Assembly (NCBI RefSeq): GCF_964019805.1
Contig: NZ_OZ026472.1
Span: 992,001-1,056,000 of the forward strand
Direction: 5' to 3'
DNA: 64,000 bases
Source: Candidatus Lariskella endosymbiont of Epinotia ramella
GTDB taxonomy: Bacteria; Pseudomonadota; Alphaproteobacteria; Rickettsiales; Midichloriaceae
The notes under the pieces were generated by a model. It was not told the DNA's origin. It searched no databases and saw only the letters and a list, made by a program, of their open reading frames with translations. The position numbers and the translations under genes are program-made. Position 1 is the first letter of the stretch. Each line of letters begins with the position of its first letter. This document shows positions 1 through 9,760 of the stretch, one piece after another.

Positions 1-1113
1 CTTATGCTGCTTGGCAGCTTTCCAATAATAGCATCAGTTGCTGGTGGATGGTCTGGTTATACACTAAGTTTCCTTGCTGATTTTGGCATTATAATACCCG
101 CAAGACTCACAGCAGTTACAGGGCAAATGGTAACTCTAGCAGATGGAACTGAGGCTCCTGCTCTATTTGATCTACCAGCACTTTTTATAGTCTTGTCACT
201 AAGTACATTATTGTGTTTTGGTGCACAAACTTCAGCTTGGGTAAACTCTGTGATAGTCTTTATCAAAATGTCTGTTTTAATTGCTTTCGTTATACTCGGC
301 GCATTTAGTGTTGATCCAAGCAATTGGGTGCCATTCATCCCTGAAAATACAGGCGAGTTTGGAAAATTCGGATTTTCAGGCGTGATAGCTGGTGCTTCGA
401 TTGTATTTCTTGCATATAATGGATTCGATTCTGTTGCAACTGCTGCACAGGAGACAAAAAATCCACAGCGTGATCTCCCAATTGGGATACTAGGCTCTCT
501 GTTAGTGTGCACAATTGCATATGTTCTAGTGTCTGCTGTTTTGACCGGCATTGTTCCATATAACGAATTTAAAGGTGCTCAACCAATAGCACTCGCAGTC
601 GATAGAATGAATATGCCTTGGTTCTCTTTTGCTGTAAAAGTTTGCGCAATCTCAGGTCTTACTTCGGTGATACTAGTAATGCTTTATGGCCTTGCTAGAA
701 TCCTTTTTACTATCGCAAAAGACGGTTTATTGCCAGATGTACTAACCATATGCCATAAAAAGTATAAAACGCCTTACATAAGTACAATGATTGCAGGCTC
801 TGTAATCTCTGTAATTGGAGCAACAGTACCACTCGATACATTAGTAAAACTCTCAAACTTTGGAGTGCTTTGCTCATTTGCTATTACATGTTTTGCTGCT
901 TTATATCTTCGTTATACGCAGCCAAATATTGAAAGAGCCTTTAAGTGCCCTATGATGCCTTGGATTCCACTCCTTGGAATCATTCTTCTTATTCAGATTA
1001 TTGCTGGATTACCTATAGAAACTTATATAGAAGCTGCTTGCTGGATGGTGTTTGTACTACTTTTATACTTTTTATATGGCAGATCTAATAGCAAATTGCA
1101 AAACTGTGCGTAG
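1..1113 (+). CDS. APC-family amino acid permease (5' end outside window)
   Basis: This is an inner-membrane amino acid transporter of the APC superfamily, closest in character to the YfnA/cationic amino acid transporter group. The visible 370 residues are a series of hydrophobic segments. They include the conserved stretch FLAYNGFDSVATAAQETKNP (about residue 136), typical of transmembrane helix 6 and the following loop in this family, and the cytoplasmic loop LARILFTIAKDGLLPD. The reading frame is open to the first base of the window, and family members are usually 450-500 residues, so the first helices lie upstream. A terminator-like hairpin follows the stop. The substrate cannot be told from sequence; import of host amino acids would fit an intracellular bacterium (inference). 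Confidence 0.85.
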   Translation, partial: LMLLGSFPIIASVAGGWSGYTLSFLADFGIIIPARLTAVTGQMVTLADGTEAPALFDLPALFIVLSLSTLLCFGAQTSAWVNSVIVFIKMSVLIAFVILGAFSVDPSNWVPFIPENTGEFGKFGFSGVIAGASIVFLAYNGFDSVATAAQETKNPQRDLPIGILGSLLVCTIAYVLVSAVLTGIVPYNEFKGAQPIALAVDRMNMPWFSFAVKVCAISGLTSVILVMLYGLARILFTIAKDGLLPDVLTICHKKYKTPYISTMIAGSVISVIGATVPLDTLVKLSNFGVLCSFAITCFAALYLRYTQPNIERAFKCPMMPWIPLLGIILLIQIIAGLPIETYIEAACWMVFVLLLYFLYGRSNSKLQNCA

Positions 1114-1120
1114 AGAACCT

Positions 1121-1148
1121 AAAAATGCGCCAATAAATGGCGCATTTT
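1121..1148 (+). terminator. Hairpin terminator after the permease
   Basis: A perfect 10-bp stem (aaaatgcgcc / ggcgcatttt) with a 7-base loop lies 8 bases after the permease stop and ends in a T run. The arms start with A and end with T, so it could work in both directions. Confidence 0.75.
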
Positions 1149-1212
1149 GCAATGCTTTTGTAGAGCTTTTAATTAGTATATTGAATAGAAGAAGATTATA
1201 TAGCTAGTTGTT

Positions 1213-1320
1213 TTATCCCTTGAAGTAATGGTTAGGATTTTTTAATATAAATTGCCAAGGAGTATTGCCTTTAATGGCTTTAAGTAGTTTTGCAAAGTTA
1301 TAAGCCATCAGATAAGCATT
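1213..1320 (-). pseudogene. IS481-family transposase C-terminal remnant
   Basis: Read on the minus strand, this stretch encodes AYLMAYNFAKLLKAIKGNTP followed by WQFILKNPNHYFKG and a stop. That resembles the C-terminal end of IS481-type integrase-core transposases (YNF..RLKAL.G.TP.EF...NP.H). No catalytic core precedes it, so it is a short relic. A matching N-terminal relic lies at the other end of the window (63390-63533). Confidence 0.6.
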
Positions 1321-1560
1321 TATTACCTAGTTAATTTCTTCGCAAATATTATAACATACAACTCAGAAATTAACTCATACTATAAAAAATCATACCCTTA
1401 AAATTCACGCGTGTGCACTTACTTGAGCGCAGAGCCTAACAAAATCCATAAGGTTGGACAATTTACCTCTGCAAAATATGCTCTTTGAGGCCTTAGATGC
1501 GAATTTTCATTAATAAAATTCGCAAAAAGTACACTTGTCCATGTTGAAGCCTTTAGCTTC
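1321..1560 (-). repeat. Dispersed intergenic repeat block (families D and A, partial)
   Basis: The block holds the family D sequence (tagttaatttcttcgcaaat, reverse orientation; related copies near 4290-4410, 23640-23760, 25640-25760, 47195-47300 and 55160-55270) followed by a decayed family A part (gcgcagagcctaac, aaaatccataaggtt). I saw no coding potential in the gap 1149-1701 apart from the IS481 relic. Confidence 0.5.
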
Positions 1561-1701
1561 AACAAAAGATCTTTCTACATGCTAATATTCCGCCTCAATT
1601 AAAAAAATTTTTTTACTCTTTACGGATAGGCTAATAAAGATTTTTAGCGCATAAAACTTTTCACGTGAAACTACAGTTTGTACCTTTCTCGCTTAGATTT
1701 G

Positions 1702-2622
1702 TTATTGCAAAACTACACCAGCTACTATTTTATAACCCCTCAAAAACGCATCTGTATATATCATTTTCCGTCCTTGTCGCTGTAGTAATTTTGGTATCAG
1801 AATTCCACCATTGCATGCTATCTTTAAATTACTATCTAACACTTTCCCAAATTGCTCTCCATGCTCAATTTTAGTATAATCTGCTGCTATAATTTTTATT
1901 ATCTCTCCATTGTATACAAAATGCGCTCCTGGTTTCGGACTTAATGCTCTAATTTTATTGCAAATCATTTTCACATCTTGATTCCAATCAATTTTTTCCT
2001 CTTTATAGTCGATTTTCTCAGCATATGTAACACCAACTTCTGATTGTTTTTGTAAAACTGCTCTATCATTCTCAAACAATCCTATCGCTTCAATTAACAT
2101 ATCAGCACCAAGCTGAGCCATTTTGTCATGCAATTCTTTACCAGTAATATCATCACTCAAATGTATCCCATGTCTTAATATTATGTCTCCAGTATCAAGC
2201 CCTGAGTCCATCTGCATTATACACATTGCTGTTTTAGTATCTCCAGCAAGCAAAGTACGCTGAATTGGAGACGCTCCCCGCCATCTTGGAAGATCTGATG
2301 GATGTATATTGACAAAACCAAATTTTGGAATTCTTAATATATCTTCTGGTAGTATCAAGCCATATGCTGCAACTACACCTATATCAGGAGACAAAGACCT
2401 TAACCTTTCAATCTCTAAATCATTACGCAAAGTTTTTGGAGTTAATACTGGAATGTTATAAGACTCTGCCACTCTGTGAATCAAAGACTTTGATTCATTC
2501 ATGCTCCTACCAGATTGAGATGGTGGTTTTGTATATACAGCAGTAATGTTATGCTTAGACTCTATCAAGCTTAGTAATGCAGGCTCAGCAAACAGCGGAG
2601 TCCCCATAAACACTATATTCAT
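1702..2622 (-). CDS. fmt: Methionyl-tRNA formyltransferase
   Basis: Fmt transfers a formyl group from 10-formyl-tetrahydrofolate to initiator Met-tRNA in the cytoplasm. The N-terminal formyltransferase domain is complete: it starts MNIVFMGTPLFAEPAL and carries FVNIHPSDLPRWRGASPIQR, which holds the Asn and His of the active site, then MDSGLDTGDI with the catalytic Asp. A shorter C-terminal domain (from about residue 205) should bind the tRNA. I chose the ATG at 2622 because the family starts at MNIVFMG; the frame is open 19 codons further upstream. Length of 306 residues is normal. The usual partner def is not adjacent. The gene faces away from the M23 peptidase gene, leaving about 170 bp for two divergent promoters. 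Confidence 0.95.
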   Translation of the reverse strand: MNIVFMGTPLFAEPALLSLIESKHNITAVYTKPPSQSGRSMNESKSLIHRVAESYNIPVLTPKTLRNDLEIERLRSLSPDIGVVAAYGLILPEDILRIPKFGFVNIHPSDLPRWRGASPIQRTLLAGDTKTAMCIMQMDSGLDTGDIILRHGIHLSDDITGKELHDKMAQLGADMLIEAIGLFENDRAVLQKQSEVGVTYAEKIDYKEEKIDWNQDVKMICNKIRALSPKPGAHFVYNGEIIKIIAADYTKIEHGEQFGKVLDSNLKIACNGGILIPKLLQRQGRKMIYTDAFLRGYKIVAGVVLQ

Positions 2623-2796
2623 ATGATTTTTTCCATAAAAGGAGTGATTTAAAACATCAGGCGAATAGTAAAATGTCACGATAGAAAATTCAACAATTTG
2701 TATATCATATTATTATTAAATACTTGATTTTAATGTTAAAAGTTTATATGTTGCTATTATGTGATATTATTTAGTTTCTGGTTAAACAGTTAAACA

Positions 2797-4164
2797 ATGC
2801 AAACTGCGTTTAGAATAGATAAGTACCATTTTGTTTTAATAGTGATAGCCGCTATTTCTTTGCTGTATAACATATTGCCAAGGAGTGCTCGCGAAGATCT
2901 TTCTCTACTTTCACTTGTCTTAAGTGAGATGAGTTATGGCGCCGGTGAACAAGAAATGGAAGAACTTGAAATTGATGCGAAAGACGCAGCAAAGAGTAGT
3001 AAGTTTGTAGTTGATGGGTTTAAAACTACTGTAACACTCTCTCCTGGTGATACGATGTCTCAGATTCTGAAGGATATAGGAGTGACCCAGAACAGTGCTT
3101 TTCTTATCACAAGTGCTATAAATAAAGTGTTTAAGTTGTCTTCTATCAAAGCTGGAGAAAAGGTAGAATTAGTTGCTTATAATGAGAAAGATGAAGCTGT
3201 TACTACTAATGGCTCACCAAATTCTATTTTTATCTCATTCCAAGACAAAAAGATTAGAGTGAAATATAATACAGCACTTCAGTCTTATATAGCAGAAGTT
3301 CTTTCTATTCCAACAACTCTACAAAAACGTTTGGTATCTGGCGTTGTGAATAGCACATTTCTTGGAGCTGCTAGAAAAGGTGGTCTTTCTGGGACATTAG
3401 CAGCTGAATTCACCAGGATGTTTAGTTATGATGTGGATTTTCAGCGCGACCTTGAGAACGGAACAAAGTTTAAAATACTATATGATGTACACGTAAACGA
3501 TAAAGGCAATAAAGTCAAAGATGGAGCAATACAGTATGCGGCTCTTAATATTAAAGGAAGATTGATCGAAATTTATAGATACGATTTAGTAGACGGAAAA
3601 GCTGAATACTTTTATAAAGATGGATCCAGCATAAGAAAAGCTCTATTGAAGACGCCTGTGAAGAGTGCTGTTATTAGTTCTGGCTACGGCATGAGGAAAC
3701 ATCCTATACTTGGCTATTCCAAAGTACATAGAGGCCTTGACTACGCTGCACCGACTGGAACTCCTGTTTTTGCCGCAGGTGATGGTATTATTGAATCTGT
3801 CAAGAGCCATAATACATATGGTAAATATATAAAGATTAAGCATAGCAGCAAGTATGCTACTTTATATGCTCATTTGCATAAGTTTTCAAATACTGCAAAG
3901 GTTGGTAGCAAAGTCAAACAAGGAGATATTATAGGATACGTTGGCGCAACTGGCCTTGCAACTGGTCCGCATTTGCATTATGAAGTACATGTTGATGGTA
4001 AGCAAGTGAACCCTTCTAAGGTGAGTGTTGTGCGCGATTCTGTGTCACTTGATAAGAAGCAGATGTTAACATTTCTAGCAAGGCAACGTACTATCCTTCA
4101 AATTATGAATGATCCTTCTTATCTAACAGTTTCTAAATCTACTTCTTCAGACTCACTGTCGTAA
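2797..4164 (+). CDS. M23-family metallopeptidase with membrane anchor
   Basis: This is a probable peptidoglycan DD-endopeptidase of the lysostaphin-like M23 family (MepM type), acting in the periplasm. One hydrophobic segment near residues 10-28 should anchor the protein or act as a signal. A LysM-like region (GDTMSQILKDIGV, about residue 86) is followed by the M23 domain from about residue 288 (SGYGMRKHPILGYSKVHRGLD). The zinc ligands are visible: His and Asp in HRGLDY (about residue 311) and His in HLHYE (about residue 391). The 455-residue length and domain order match proteobacterial MepM-like proteins. It stands alone, with a long repeat-filled gap downstream. It is probably active, because no motif residue is missing. 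Confidence 0.92.
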   Translation: MQTAFRIDKYHFVLIVIAAISLLYNILPRSAREDLSLLSLVLSEMSYGAGEQEMEELEIDAKDAAKSSKFVVDGFKTTVTLSPGDTMSQILKDIGVTQNSAFLITSAINKVFKLSSIKAGEKVELVAYNEKDEAVTTNGSPNSIFISFQDKKIRVKYNTALQSYIAEVLSIPTTLQKRLVSGVVNSTFLGAARKGGLSGTLAAEFTRMFSYDVDFQRDLENGTKFKILYDVHVNDKGNKVKDGAIQYAALNIKGRLIEIYRYDLVDGKAEYFYKDGSSIRKALLKTPVKSAVISSGYGMRKHPILGYSKVHRGLDYAAPTGTPVFAAGDGIIESVKSHNTYGKYIKIKHSSKYATLYAHLHKFSNTAKVGSKVKQGDIIGYVGATGLATGPHLHYEVHVDGKQVNPSKVSVVRDSVSLDKKQMLTFLARQRTILQIMNDPSYLTVSKSTSSDSLS

Positions 4165-4289
4165 ATCTTAGCATAAACTTAGTTATTACTTTCTAAATGT
4201 GCTTTAATTCATATTTTTGATCTATACTTAATTTGCTGTAATTGTCACCATATTCTGACTTTAACTTGACGGTATGATTAGGCACTGCG

Positions 4290-4410
4290 CTCAAGTAAAT
4301 GCACGCGAGAATATTTTAACGGCATGACTTTTTTAATTTCTGAATTAAATATTATATATATTTGCGAAGAAATGAATGAAGTAATATATAGTTGACGTTT
4401 CCTTATAATA
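4290..4410 (+). repeat. Dispersed repeat family D copy
   Basis: The core tttgcgaagaaatgaatgaa is shared with copies at about 1330, 23700, 24760, 25710, 47240 and 55220. The repeat carries no ORF, and its copies often lie next to families A or B. Confidence 0.5.
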
Positions 4411-4412
4411 CT

Positions 4413-4680
4413 CAGTCTATCAGCCAAAAATTGATTTGCGCACGCAAATCAATTTTTTTTTGCGGAGAAGTTAAATGTACAAAAATTAGCCTTTAGAACT
4501 GCCATGCGCTAATTTTCGAATATATTAATTCTCCTATGCCTAGCAAATACTAAGTTTGCAAAATCCGTAAGGCTTTTGTGTTTATTATAATACTTTCCTT
4601 ACGGATTTAAAGCGCTATTTTGACACTCTAAATATCATTTTATGCCGCTTCTGAGACTTTTGGTGCGTGTACTACTTAAT
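4413..4680 (+). repeat. Intergenic repeat family A, near-complete copy (A1)
   Basis: A copy of about 265 bp with two hairpins. The first is aattgatttgcg / cgcaaatcaatt followed by nine T, which looks like an intrinsic terminator. The second is formed by atccgtaagg / ccttacggat around a loop of about 25 bases. Between them lies a long-range palindromic pair (aaaaattagcc / gcgctaatttt). Related copies lie at about 11425, 16738, 24440, 33291, 43651, 52129, 55300 and 60325. This copy is downstream of the M23 gene. The remainder of the gap to 4970 is AT-rich, and I see nothing else in it. Confidence 0.7.
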
Positions 4681-4970
4681 ATATAAAAATTTTTTAGTTA
4701 CATTATGACACAATTATAACGAGCAAAAAATGCAAGCATTACAAGCAAATGAGATGATAGATATACATATCCTGCCTTAAAAATGATATAAATAGTATAA
4801 ATTATGTTTTATCTCATAGTGCATTGTCATACATATACAATTTTAGACTAGCTTTATAAAATATTACAAATCTATTAAAGATCAGTTAGAACTTTACATA
4901 TATATATAGTCTTATAGTATATAAACTGATTGCTGTTCTTAACAATTATGTAATTATACTGGGAGGTTGT

Positions 4971-6170
4971 GTGTCATCTAAGGTTAATGTGTCTACACTA
5001 GTTAGTTCTGAGATTCTCTCCGGCATACTAATATCTGTTGCTTTTGCAATGGCAATCTGCGTTGCAAACATAGATCTGCTAGCTCAATTATATAAAAATT
5101 TTGTATCCCTACCAATATCTTTTGGTTACTGCAAATTTACTTATCAAAGCTCACTAATCAATTTAGTAAATGATGGGCTGATGACTCTATTTTTTCTATT
5201 AATTGGACTGGAATTAAAATTTCATTTAGTATGTGGAGAATATAAAGATACAAAAACGTTAGCTTTGCCTACTGCAGCGGCTGTAGGAGGCATCGTTGTC
5301 CCTGCTTTGTTTTATTTATACTTTAATTTCGGTACATCAACTGCAAAAGGCTGGGCGATACCTATCGCAACTGATACAGCTTTTATGCTAGGAGTGTTAT
5401 CACTCTTTAGTAGGAATATCCCAGCAAAATTACGTGCGTTTATCATAGGATTTTCCCTAATAGATGATGCGATTGCCCTTCTAATTCTTGCAATCTTTTA
5501 TACGAAATCGCTCAATGCTATAGCAATGGTAATTTCTGTTATATTACTTGCTATACTCTTTGTGCTTAATAGGCAAAATGTTAGAAATCTCTATTGTTAT
5601 ATAGTAGTCGGGATTTTTCTTTGGATATCAATGGTTGAAGCTGGAATACATGGCACCTTATGTGGCGCAATTTTTGCCTTAACTATTCCTGTACAAATAG
5701 AAGGCCAAATTAACGATTCGTTTCATAAATTAGAAAATGTTTTGAGACCATTTGTTCATTTTTTTATCTTGCCTTTATTTGTTTTTATTAATTCAGGAAT
5801 AAGTTTTGATAGCTTGTCATATGAAGTACTCACTTCTAACATCACAATTGGTATTATTGTAGGTTTATTTATTGGGAAACAGCTTGGTTTATTAAGTTTT
5901 TCCTATTTTGCTATCAAAATGAAACTTTGTTCACTACCACAAGGTGTGAATTGGAGTACATTCTATGGAATTTCTATTCTAGGAGGGATTGGATTCACAC
6001 TAAGTCTTTTTATAGGCGATCTCACTTTTGAAGATTTACAACCACACTATGCAATGCGAGTCGGAGTAATTATAGGGTCAACGTTGTCAGCATTTCTAGG
6101 CTCTGCTATAATTTTATTGGCACAAAAAAGAACATCAAAAAATAATAGCATTGAAACTTTAGGCACGTAG
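4971..6170 (+). CDS. nhaA: Na+/H+ antiporter NhaA
   Basis: NhaA exchanges cytoplasmic Na+ for external protons across the inner membrane, controlling pH and sodium. About twelve hydrophobic segments are visible. The ion-binding residues are present: Asp in AIPIATDTAFMLGVL (about residue 134) and the Asp pair in SLIDDAIALLILA (about 164-165), matching Asp133, Asp163 and Asp164 of the E. coli protein. GIHGTLCGAIFAL and GISILGGIGFTLSLFI also fit the family. The start is the GTG at 4971, preceded by a strong ribosome site (gggagg, 10 bases upstream). Length of 399 residues is typical. The gene is monocistronic. Confidence 0.95.
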   Translation: MSSKVNVSTLVSSEILSGILISVAFAMAICVANIDLLAQLYKNFVSLPISFGYCKFTYQSSLINLVNDGLMTLFFLLIGLELKFHLVCGEYKDTKTLALPTAAAVGGIVVPALFYLYFNFGTSTAKGWAIPIATDTAFMLGVLSLFSRNIPAKLRAFIIGFSLIDDAIALLILAIFYTKSLNAIAMVISVILLAILFVLNRQNVRNLYCYIVVGIFLWISMVEAGIHGTLCGAIFALTIPVQIEGQINDSFHKLENVLRPFVHFFILPLFVFINSGISFDSLSYEVLTSNITIGIIVGLFIGKQLGLLSFSYFAIKMKLCSLPQGVNWSTFYGISILGGIGFTLSLFIGDLTFEDLQPHYAMRVGVIIGSTLSAFLGSAIILLAQKRTSKNNSIETLGT

Positions 6171-6329
6171 TAAATTGAAAGCTAAAATATAAGTTAGTGC
6201 TAGCCTTTAAAATCCAGAGCTTGAAGAAATGTAACAGAATTGATCTTTCTATTACAACTGTGTCATCGTTTTTGTACTACAAGTATGCGCAGCTCACGAT
6301 AAATTATAGAGCGTGAGCGCTTCAAACGC

Positions 6330-6366
6330 AAAGCTATATTGCTTACATGTAAGGCAATATAGCTTT
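6330..6366. repeat. Large hairpin downstream of nhaA
   Basis: Inverted repeat aaagctatattgc / gcaatatagcttt, extended by ttaca / tgtaa with one bulged base, making a stem of about 18 bp. It lies 160 bp after the nhaA stop and could be a terminator or a mobile-element end. No gene is visible in 6171-6627. Confidence 0.55.
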
Positions 6367-6627
6367 AATAAAAGGAAGGTTTGCTGGTCTTTCTTACTTA
6401 AGAGTGGTATACATTTGCTTTTGCAACAATCATTTTATTTTTTATTTATAAAATGATTCTTATATCATTGCTTGGATTGCTGCACTTCGCTTTAGAATAA
6501 AGGTGGGATTGAGGAACTAGTACTCTAAAAATACACCATCAAAATCCTCGCGCATGCATTTTGGCATTATTGCATAATGAGACTATTTCATTATCAGTAC
6601 ATATAAAATCCTAAAGCTTCTCACTTC

Positions 6628-7419
6628 GAGAGTTTTCACATAAAGATAGATAAGGTTTGTTCTTGATATTGTGTAAATATTTGTGGTGTTGTAAGAGCGC
6701 ACCAAAGCTTGATGGATCCGTAGACCATTGACTCCTTCTTTGAAACGATCTTAGTACGCCGTGTCATTCTGCCTAAATGATGTCGCGTGTTACTATTATC
6801 TCTCTCGATAGATACTGTGCCAGACTTGCCAATCGTATGACGCTTTTTTGGTAAAACTTTAGAAAAAGCATTCCAATCATCCGTATAAAAATGACATTCT
6901 TTCAGATGACTCACTTTGTCGTAGAGCTTTTGGAATGTTGCAGTATCACGATTGCCTGTAACCCATGCAACAGTTCTCCTTGTGCTACGATCAACCGCCT
7001 TGATGATCCAAAGCTTGTTTTTTTTGAACCAATAAAATGCCACATCTCGTCAAATTCCATCTCCATAATATCCGAAGAGATGATTGGCTCCTGAGTCTTG
7101 TTCATCGCCTCTACTAACCAGCGATAAATTATGGACGGTGAGTGTCCTAATATCCTGCCTAACATAGAAAAAGAGGCCTTGCCAAGGCTATATAGCATAA
7201 CACATAGTGCTTTCTTAACGGCTGTTTGAGGCTTTTTGCGCAGATCGCCCTCAACAAAATTTAGAAGGCATGATCTGCACTTATAACGCTGTACACCCCT
7301 CACAATGCCGTTTTTTATAAAGCTATCGGAACCACATCCCTTACAACAAACCATAAAACCACCATTTAGTTCTTAAAACAGTGATCATATCATATCTCTA
7401 TCTAATTGTGAAAACTCTC
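6628..7419 (-). mobile_element. IS1-family insertion sequence, 792 bp
   Basis: The element is bounded by inverted repeats of about 22 bp (left gagagttttcacataaagat, right the complement of ctatctaattgtgaaaactc) and by a perfect 8-bp target duplication, ctcacttc, at 6620-6627 and 7420-7427. Duplications of 8-9 bp are characteristic of IS1. It carries one transposase split over two frames. It sits inside a hairpin repeat whose uninterrupted form occurs at 58093-58117. It appears intact. Confidence 0.85.
6636..7354 (-). CDS. IS1-family transposase (insA/insB, -1 frameshift fusion)
   Basis: The first frame (7354 down to 6911) has an N-terminal zinc finger (CCKGCGSDSFIKNG, then YKCRSC), a helix-turn-helix (LGRILGHSPSIIYRW) and the first catalytic motif FDEMWHFIGSKK. 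The second frame (overlapping, to 6636) continues with NKLWIIKAVDRSTRRTVAWV, then the second Asp in HFYTDDWNAFSKVLP and the final Glu in SIERDNSNTRHHLGR. The two frames meet at a run of eight A before C (7018-7025, complement), so a -1 slip gives GSKKNKLWII, the expected family sequence, and a 239-residue protein. Without the slip only the 147-residue InsA-like product, a likely repressor in IS1 biology, is made. Confidence 0.85.
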
Positions 7420-7581
7420 CTCACTTCAAGAAGTTTATCTGCCATTGAAATACCAGCTTTGTTAGTTTATTTAGCAGATAAACTCAAGGATATGCCCTGC
7501 GCATTATGCAACAAAGCCATGCATTTTGTTAATAGCGTTGTGAATACAACTCTTCATTTATCAGAAGTAAATATCAATTGA

Positions 7582-9498
7582 TTAATCTTTCTTATCATTT
7601 TTTACTTCTTCAAACTCAGCATCTACAACTTTTTCATCTGTAGCGTTACCTGACTCTTCTCCATCAGTTGTACTCTCAGAATCTTGAACAGAACCAGACT
7701 GCCCATATACTCCTTGACCAATTTTCATGGATGATTGTATTAACGCTTCTGTTTTGTTTTGAATATCTGTCAAATCTTCAGTTGCTATAGCAGCTTTCAA
7801 AGCAGATATATCATTTTCTATAGATGTTTTATCATCTTGAGAAATCTTATCTCCATATTCTTTTAAGGTTTTCTCAGTTGAATAGATTGTACTATCTGCA
7901 TTGTTTCTAGCTTCTATCAAGGCTTTCTTAGTCTCTTCAATACCTGCATTTGCTTCTGCTTCTTTGATCATTTTTTCAATTTCTTCTTTGGAAAGACCAC
8001 CAGATGATTGAATCGTAATTTTTTGTTCTTTGCCTGTTGTTTTATCTTTTGCAGACACATGTAATATACCGTTTGCATCAACATCAAATGTTACCTCAAT
8101 TTGTGGCATGCCGCGTTGCGCAGGAGGAATGCCTTCTAAATTGAACTGTCCAAGTAGTTTGTTACTTGTAGCTATTTTGCTCTCACCTTGAAATACACGT
8201 ATGGTAACAGCATGTTGATTATCTTCTGCTGTTGAAAATACTTGGCTCTTTTTTGTAGGAATTGTAGTATTACGCTCTATTAATGGAGTAAATATACCGC
8301 CTAATGTCTCAATACCAATAGAAAGCGGTGTTACATCCAGAAGTACTACGTCTTTCACATCGCCACTTAGGACTGCACCTTGAATTGCAGCACCAATTGC
8401 TACTACTTCATCAGGATTTACACCTTTATGAGGCTCTTTTCCAAAAAACTCTCGAACCTTTTCTATCACCTTTGGCATGCGTGTCATGCCACCTACTAAT
8501 ACAACTTCATCAATATCGCTTGCATTAATGCCAGCATCTTTTAATGCAGCTTTACAAGGAGCTATAGTTCTATTAATAAACTCATCAACAAGGTTTTCAA
8601 ATTTAGCACGTGTCAACTTAATATGCATGTGCTTAGGTCCGCTTGCGTCAGCAGTAATATAAGGTAGATTTATCTCAGTTTCCATCGCACTAGATAGTTC
8701 TATTTTAGCCTTCTCAGCTGCTTCTTTTAACCTTTGTAGTGCCATCTGATCTTTCATCAAATCTACACCAGTATCATTTTTGAATTCATCACAAAGATAT
8801 TGTAGTATTCGCAAGTCAAAATCTTCACCGCCTAAAAAAGTATCACCGTTAGTAGATTTTACTTCAAATACGCCATCGCCAATCTCTAGGATAGATACGT
8901 CAAATGTACCACCACCCAAATCATAAATTACAACAGTTTTAGAGCCAGCCTTATCAAGGCCATATGCAAGCGCAGCAGCAGTAGGCTCATTGATTATTCT
9001 GAGAACATTCAAGCCAGCAATTTGACCAGCGTCTTTTGTTGCTTGTCTTTGTGAGTCGTTAAAATACGCAGGAACTGTGATTACAGCATCTGTAACTTTT
9101 TGTCCTAGGTAACTTTCCGCAGTTTCTTTCATCTTTTGGAGAACCATAGCGCTTATTTGACTAGGAGACATAGCTTCACCTTTAGCTTCAACCCAAGCGT
9201 CTCCATTTTTTGCCTTTACTATCTTGAAGGCAACTTTAGAATTTAATTCCTTAGATTTTTGATCATCAAACTGCCTGCCTATTAATCTTTTTGCAGCAAA
9301 TACAGTATTCTCTGGATTAGTAACAGCTTGTCTCTTTGCAGGCTGTCCTACTAACTTTTCACCATTTTTTGTAAATGCTACTACTGAAGGTGTTGTGCGT
9401 GCACCTTCTGAATTCTCTATAACTTTGGCGGATTTCCCGTCCATTATGGCAACGCATGAATTTGTTGTGCCAAGATCTATACCTATTACTGTACCCAT
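7582..9498 (-). CDS. dnaK: Chaperone DnaK (Hsp70)
   Basis: DnaK is the ATP-driven cytoplasmic Hsp70 chaperone. It opens with [21 protein letters not shown] (phosphate 1 motif). [19 protein letters not shown] is the second phosphate motif and [12 protein letters not shown] the adenosine motif. The linker [19 protein letters not shown] leads into the substrate-binding domain, and the acidic tail ends [12 protein letters not shown]. The 638-residue length is standard. A good ribosome site (gagagg) precedes the ATG. The usual partners dnaJ and grpE are not next to it in this window, so the operon has been split. I could not recognise a convincing heat-shock promoter. Confidence 0.97.
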   Translation of the reverse strand: MGTVIGIDLGTTNSCVAIMDGKSAKVIENSEGARTTPSVVAFTKNGEKLVGQPAKRQAVTNPENTVFAAKRLIGRQFDDQKSKELNSKVAFKIVKAKNGDAWVEAKGEAMSPSQISAMVLQKMKETAESYLGQKVTDAVITVPAYFNDSQRQATKDAGQIAGLNVLRIINEPTAAALAYGLDKAGSKTVVIYDLGGGTFDVSILEIGDGVFEVKSTNGDTFLGGEDFDLRILQYLCDEFKNDTGVDLMKDQMALQRLKEAAEKAKIELSSAMETEINLPYITADASGPKHMHIKLTRAKFENLVDEFINRTIAPCKAALKDAGINASDIDEVVLVGGMTRMPKVIEKVREFFGKEPHKGVNPDEVVAIGAAIQGAVLSGDVKDVVLLDVTPLSIGIETLGGIFTPLIERNTTIPTKKSQVFSTAEDNQHAVTIRVFQGESKIATSNKLLGQFNLEGIPPAQRGMPQIEVTFDVDANGILHVSAKDKTTGKEQKITIQSSGGLSKEEIEKMIKEAEANAGIEETKKALIEARNNADSTIYSTEKTLKEYGDKISQDDKTSIENDISALKAAIATEDLTDIQNKTEALIQSSMKIGQGVYGQSGSVQDSESTTDGEESGNATDEKVVDAEFEEVKNDKKD

Positions 9499-9599
9499 TA
9501 TACTTTATACCTCTCTTGAGAAAATCACTTTTCAAATTCATATAGTGTATTTTTTTGAAGATACAAGTAGCCAACTAGTGAATTTCTAAACATGCAATA

Positions 9600-9760
9600 G
9601 ACTATATTTTGTAGTTTTTGCAAGTATACTTGTCATACTTTTCAAAATTGGCATCATAAAAAAGCTCCTTATGTATTTTGTATACAGCATGTGTTCTCAT
9701 TCTTTTTAGCTCTTTTTGAAGTCTCATACCAACTCTTCATTTACCTGAGATGTATCCGTT
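9600..9760 (-). repeat. Intergenic repeat family B copy (B1)
   Basis: A reverse-orientation copy of a repeat of about 120-160 bp. Signature pieces are tcatacttttcaaaattggc, agctctttttgaagtct and ataccaactcttcattta. Related copies lie at about 24310-24420, 38745-38885, 47520-47690, 54935-55045 and 60430-60535. The gap 9499-9982 contains no other feature I can support. Confidence 0.65.

Noticed and set aside
1665-1874. 69-codon open frame overlapping the fmt end
   Set aside because: Antisense to the conserved fmt coding region and without similarity to anything recognisable.
7381-7581. 66-codon open frame between the IS1-family element and dnaK
   Set aside because: Its first part is the inverted repeat of the IS and no ribosome site is visible.
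9499-9600. Heat-shock promoter upstream of dnaK
   Set aside because: A TTGAAA-like block is present, but no CCCCAT-type partner at the right distance was found.
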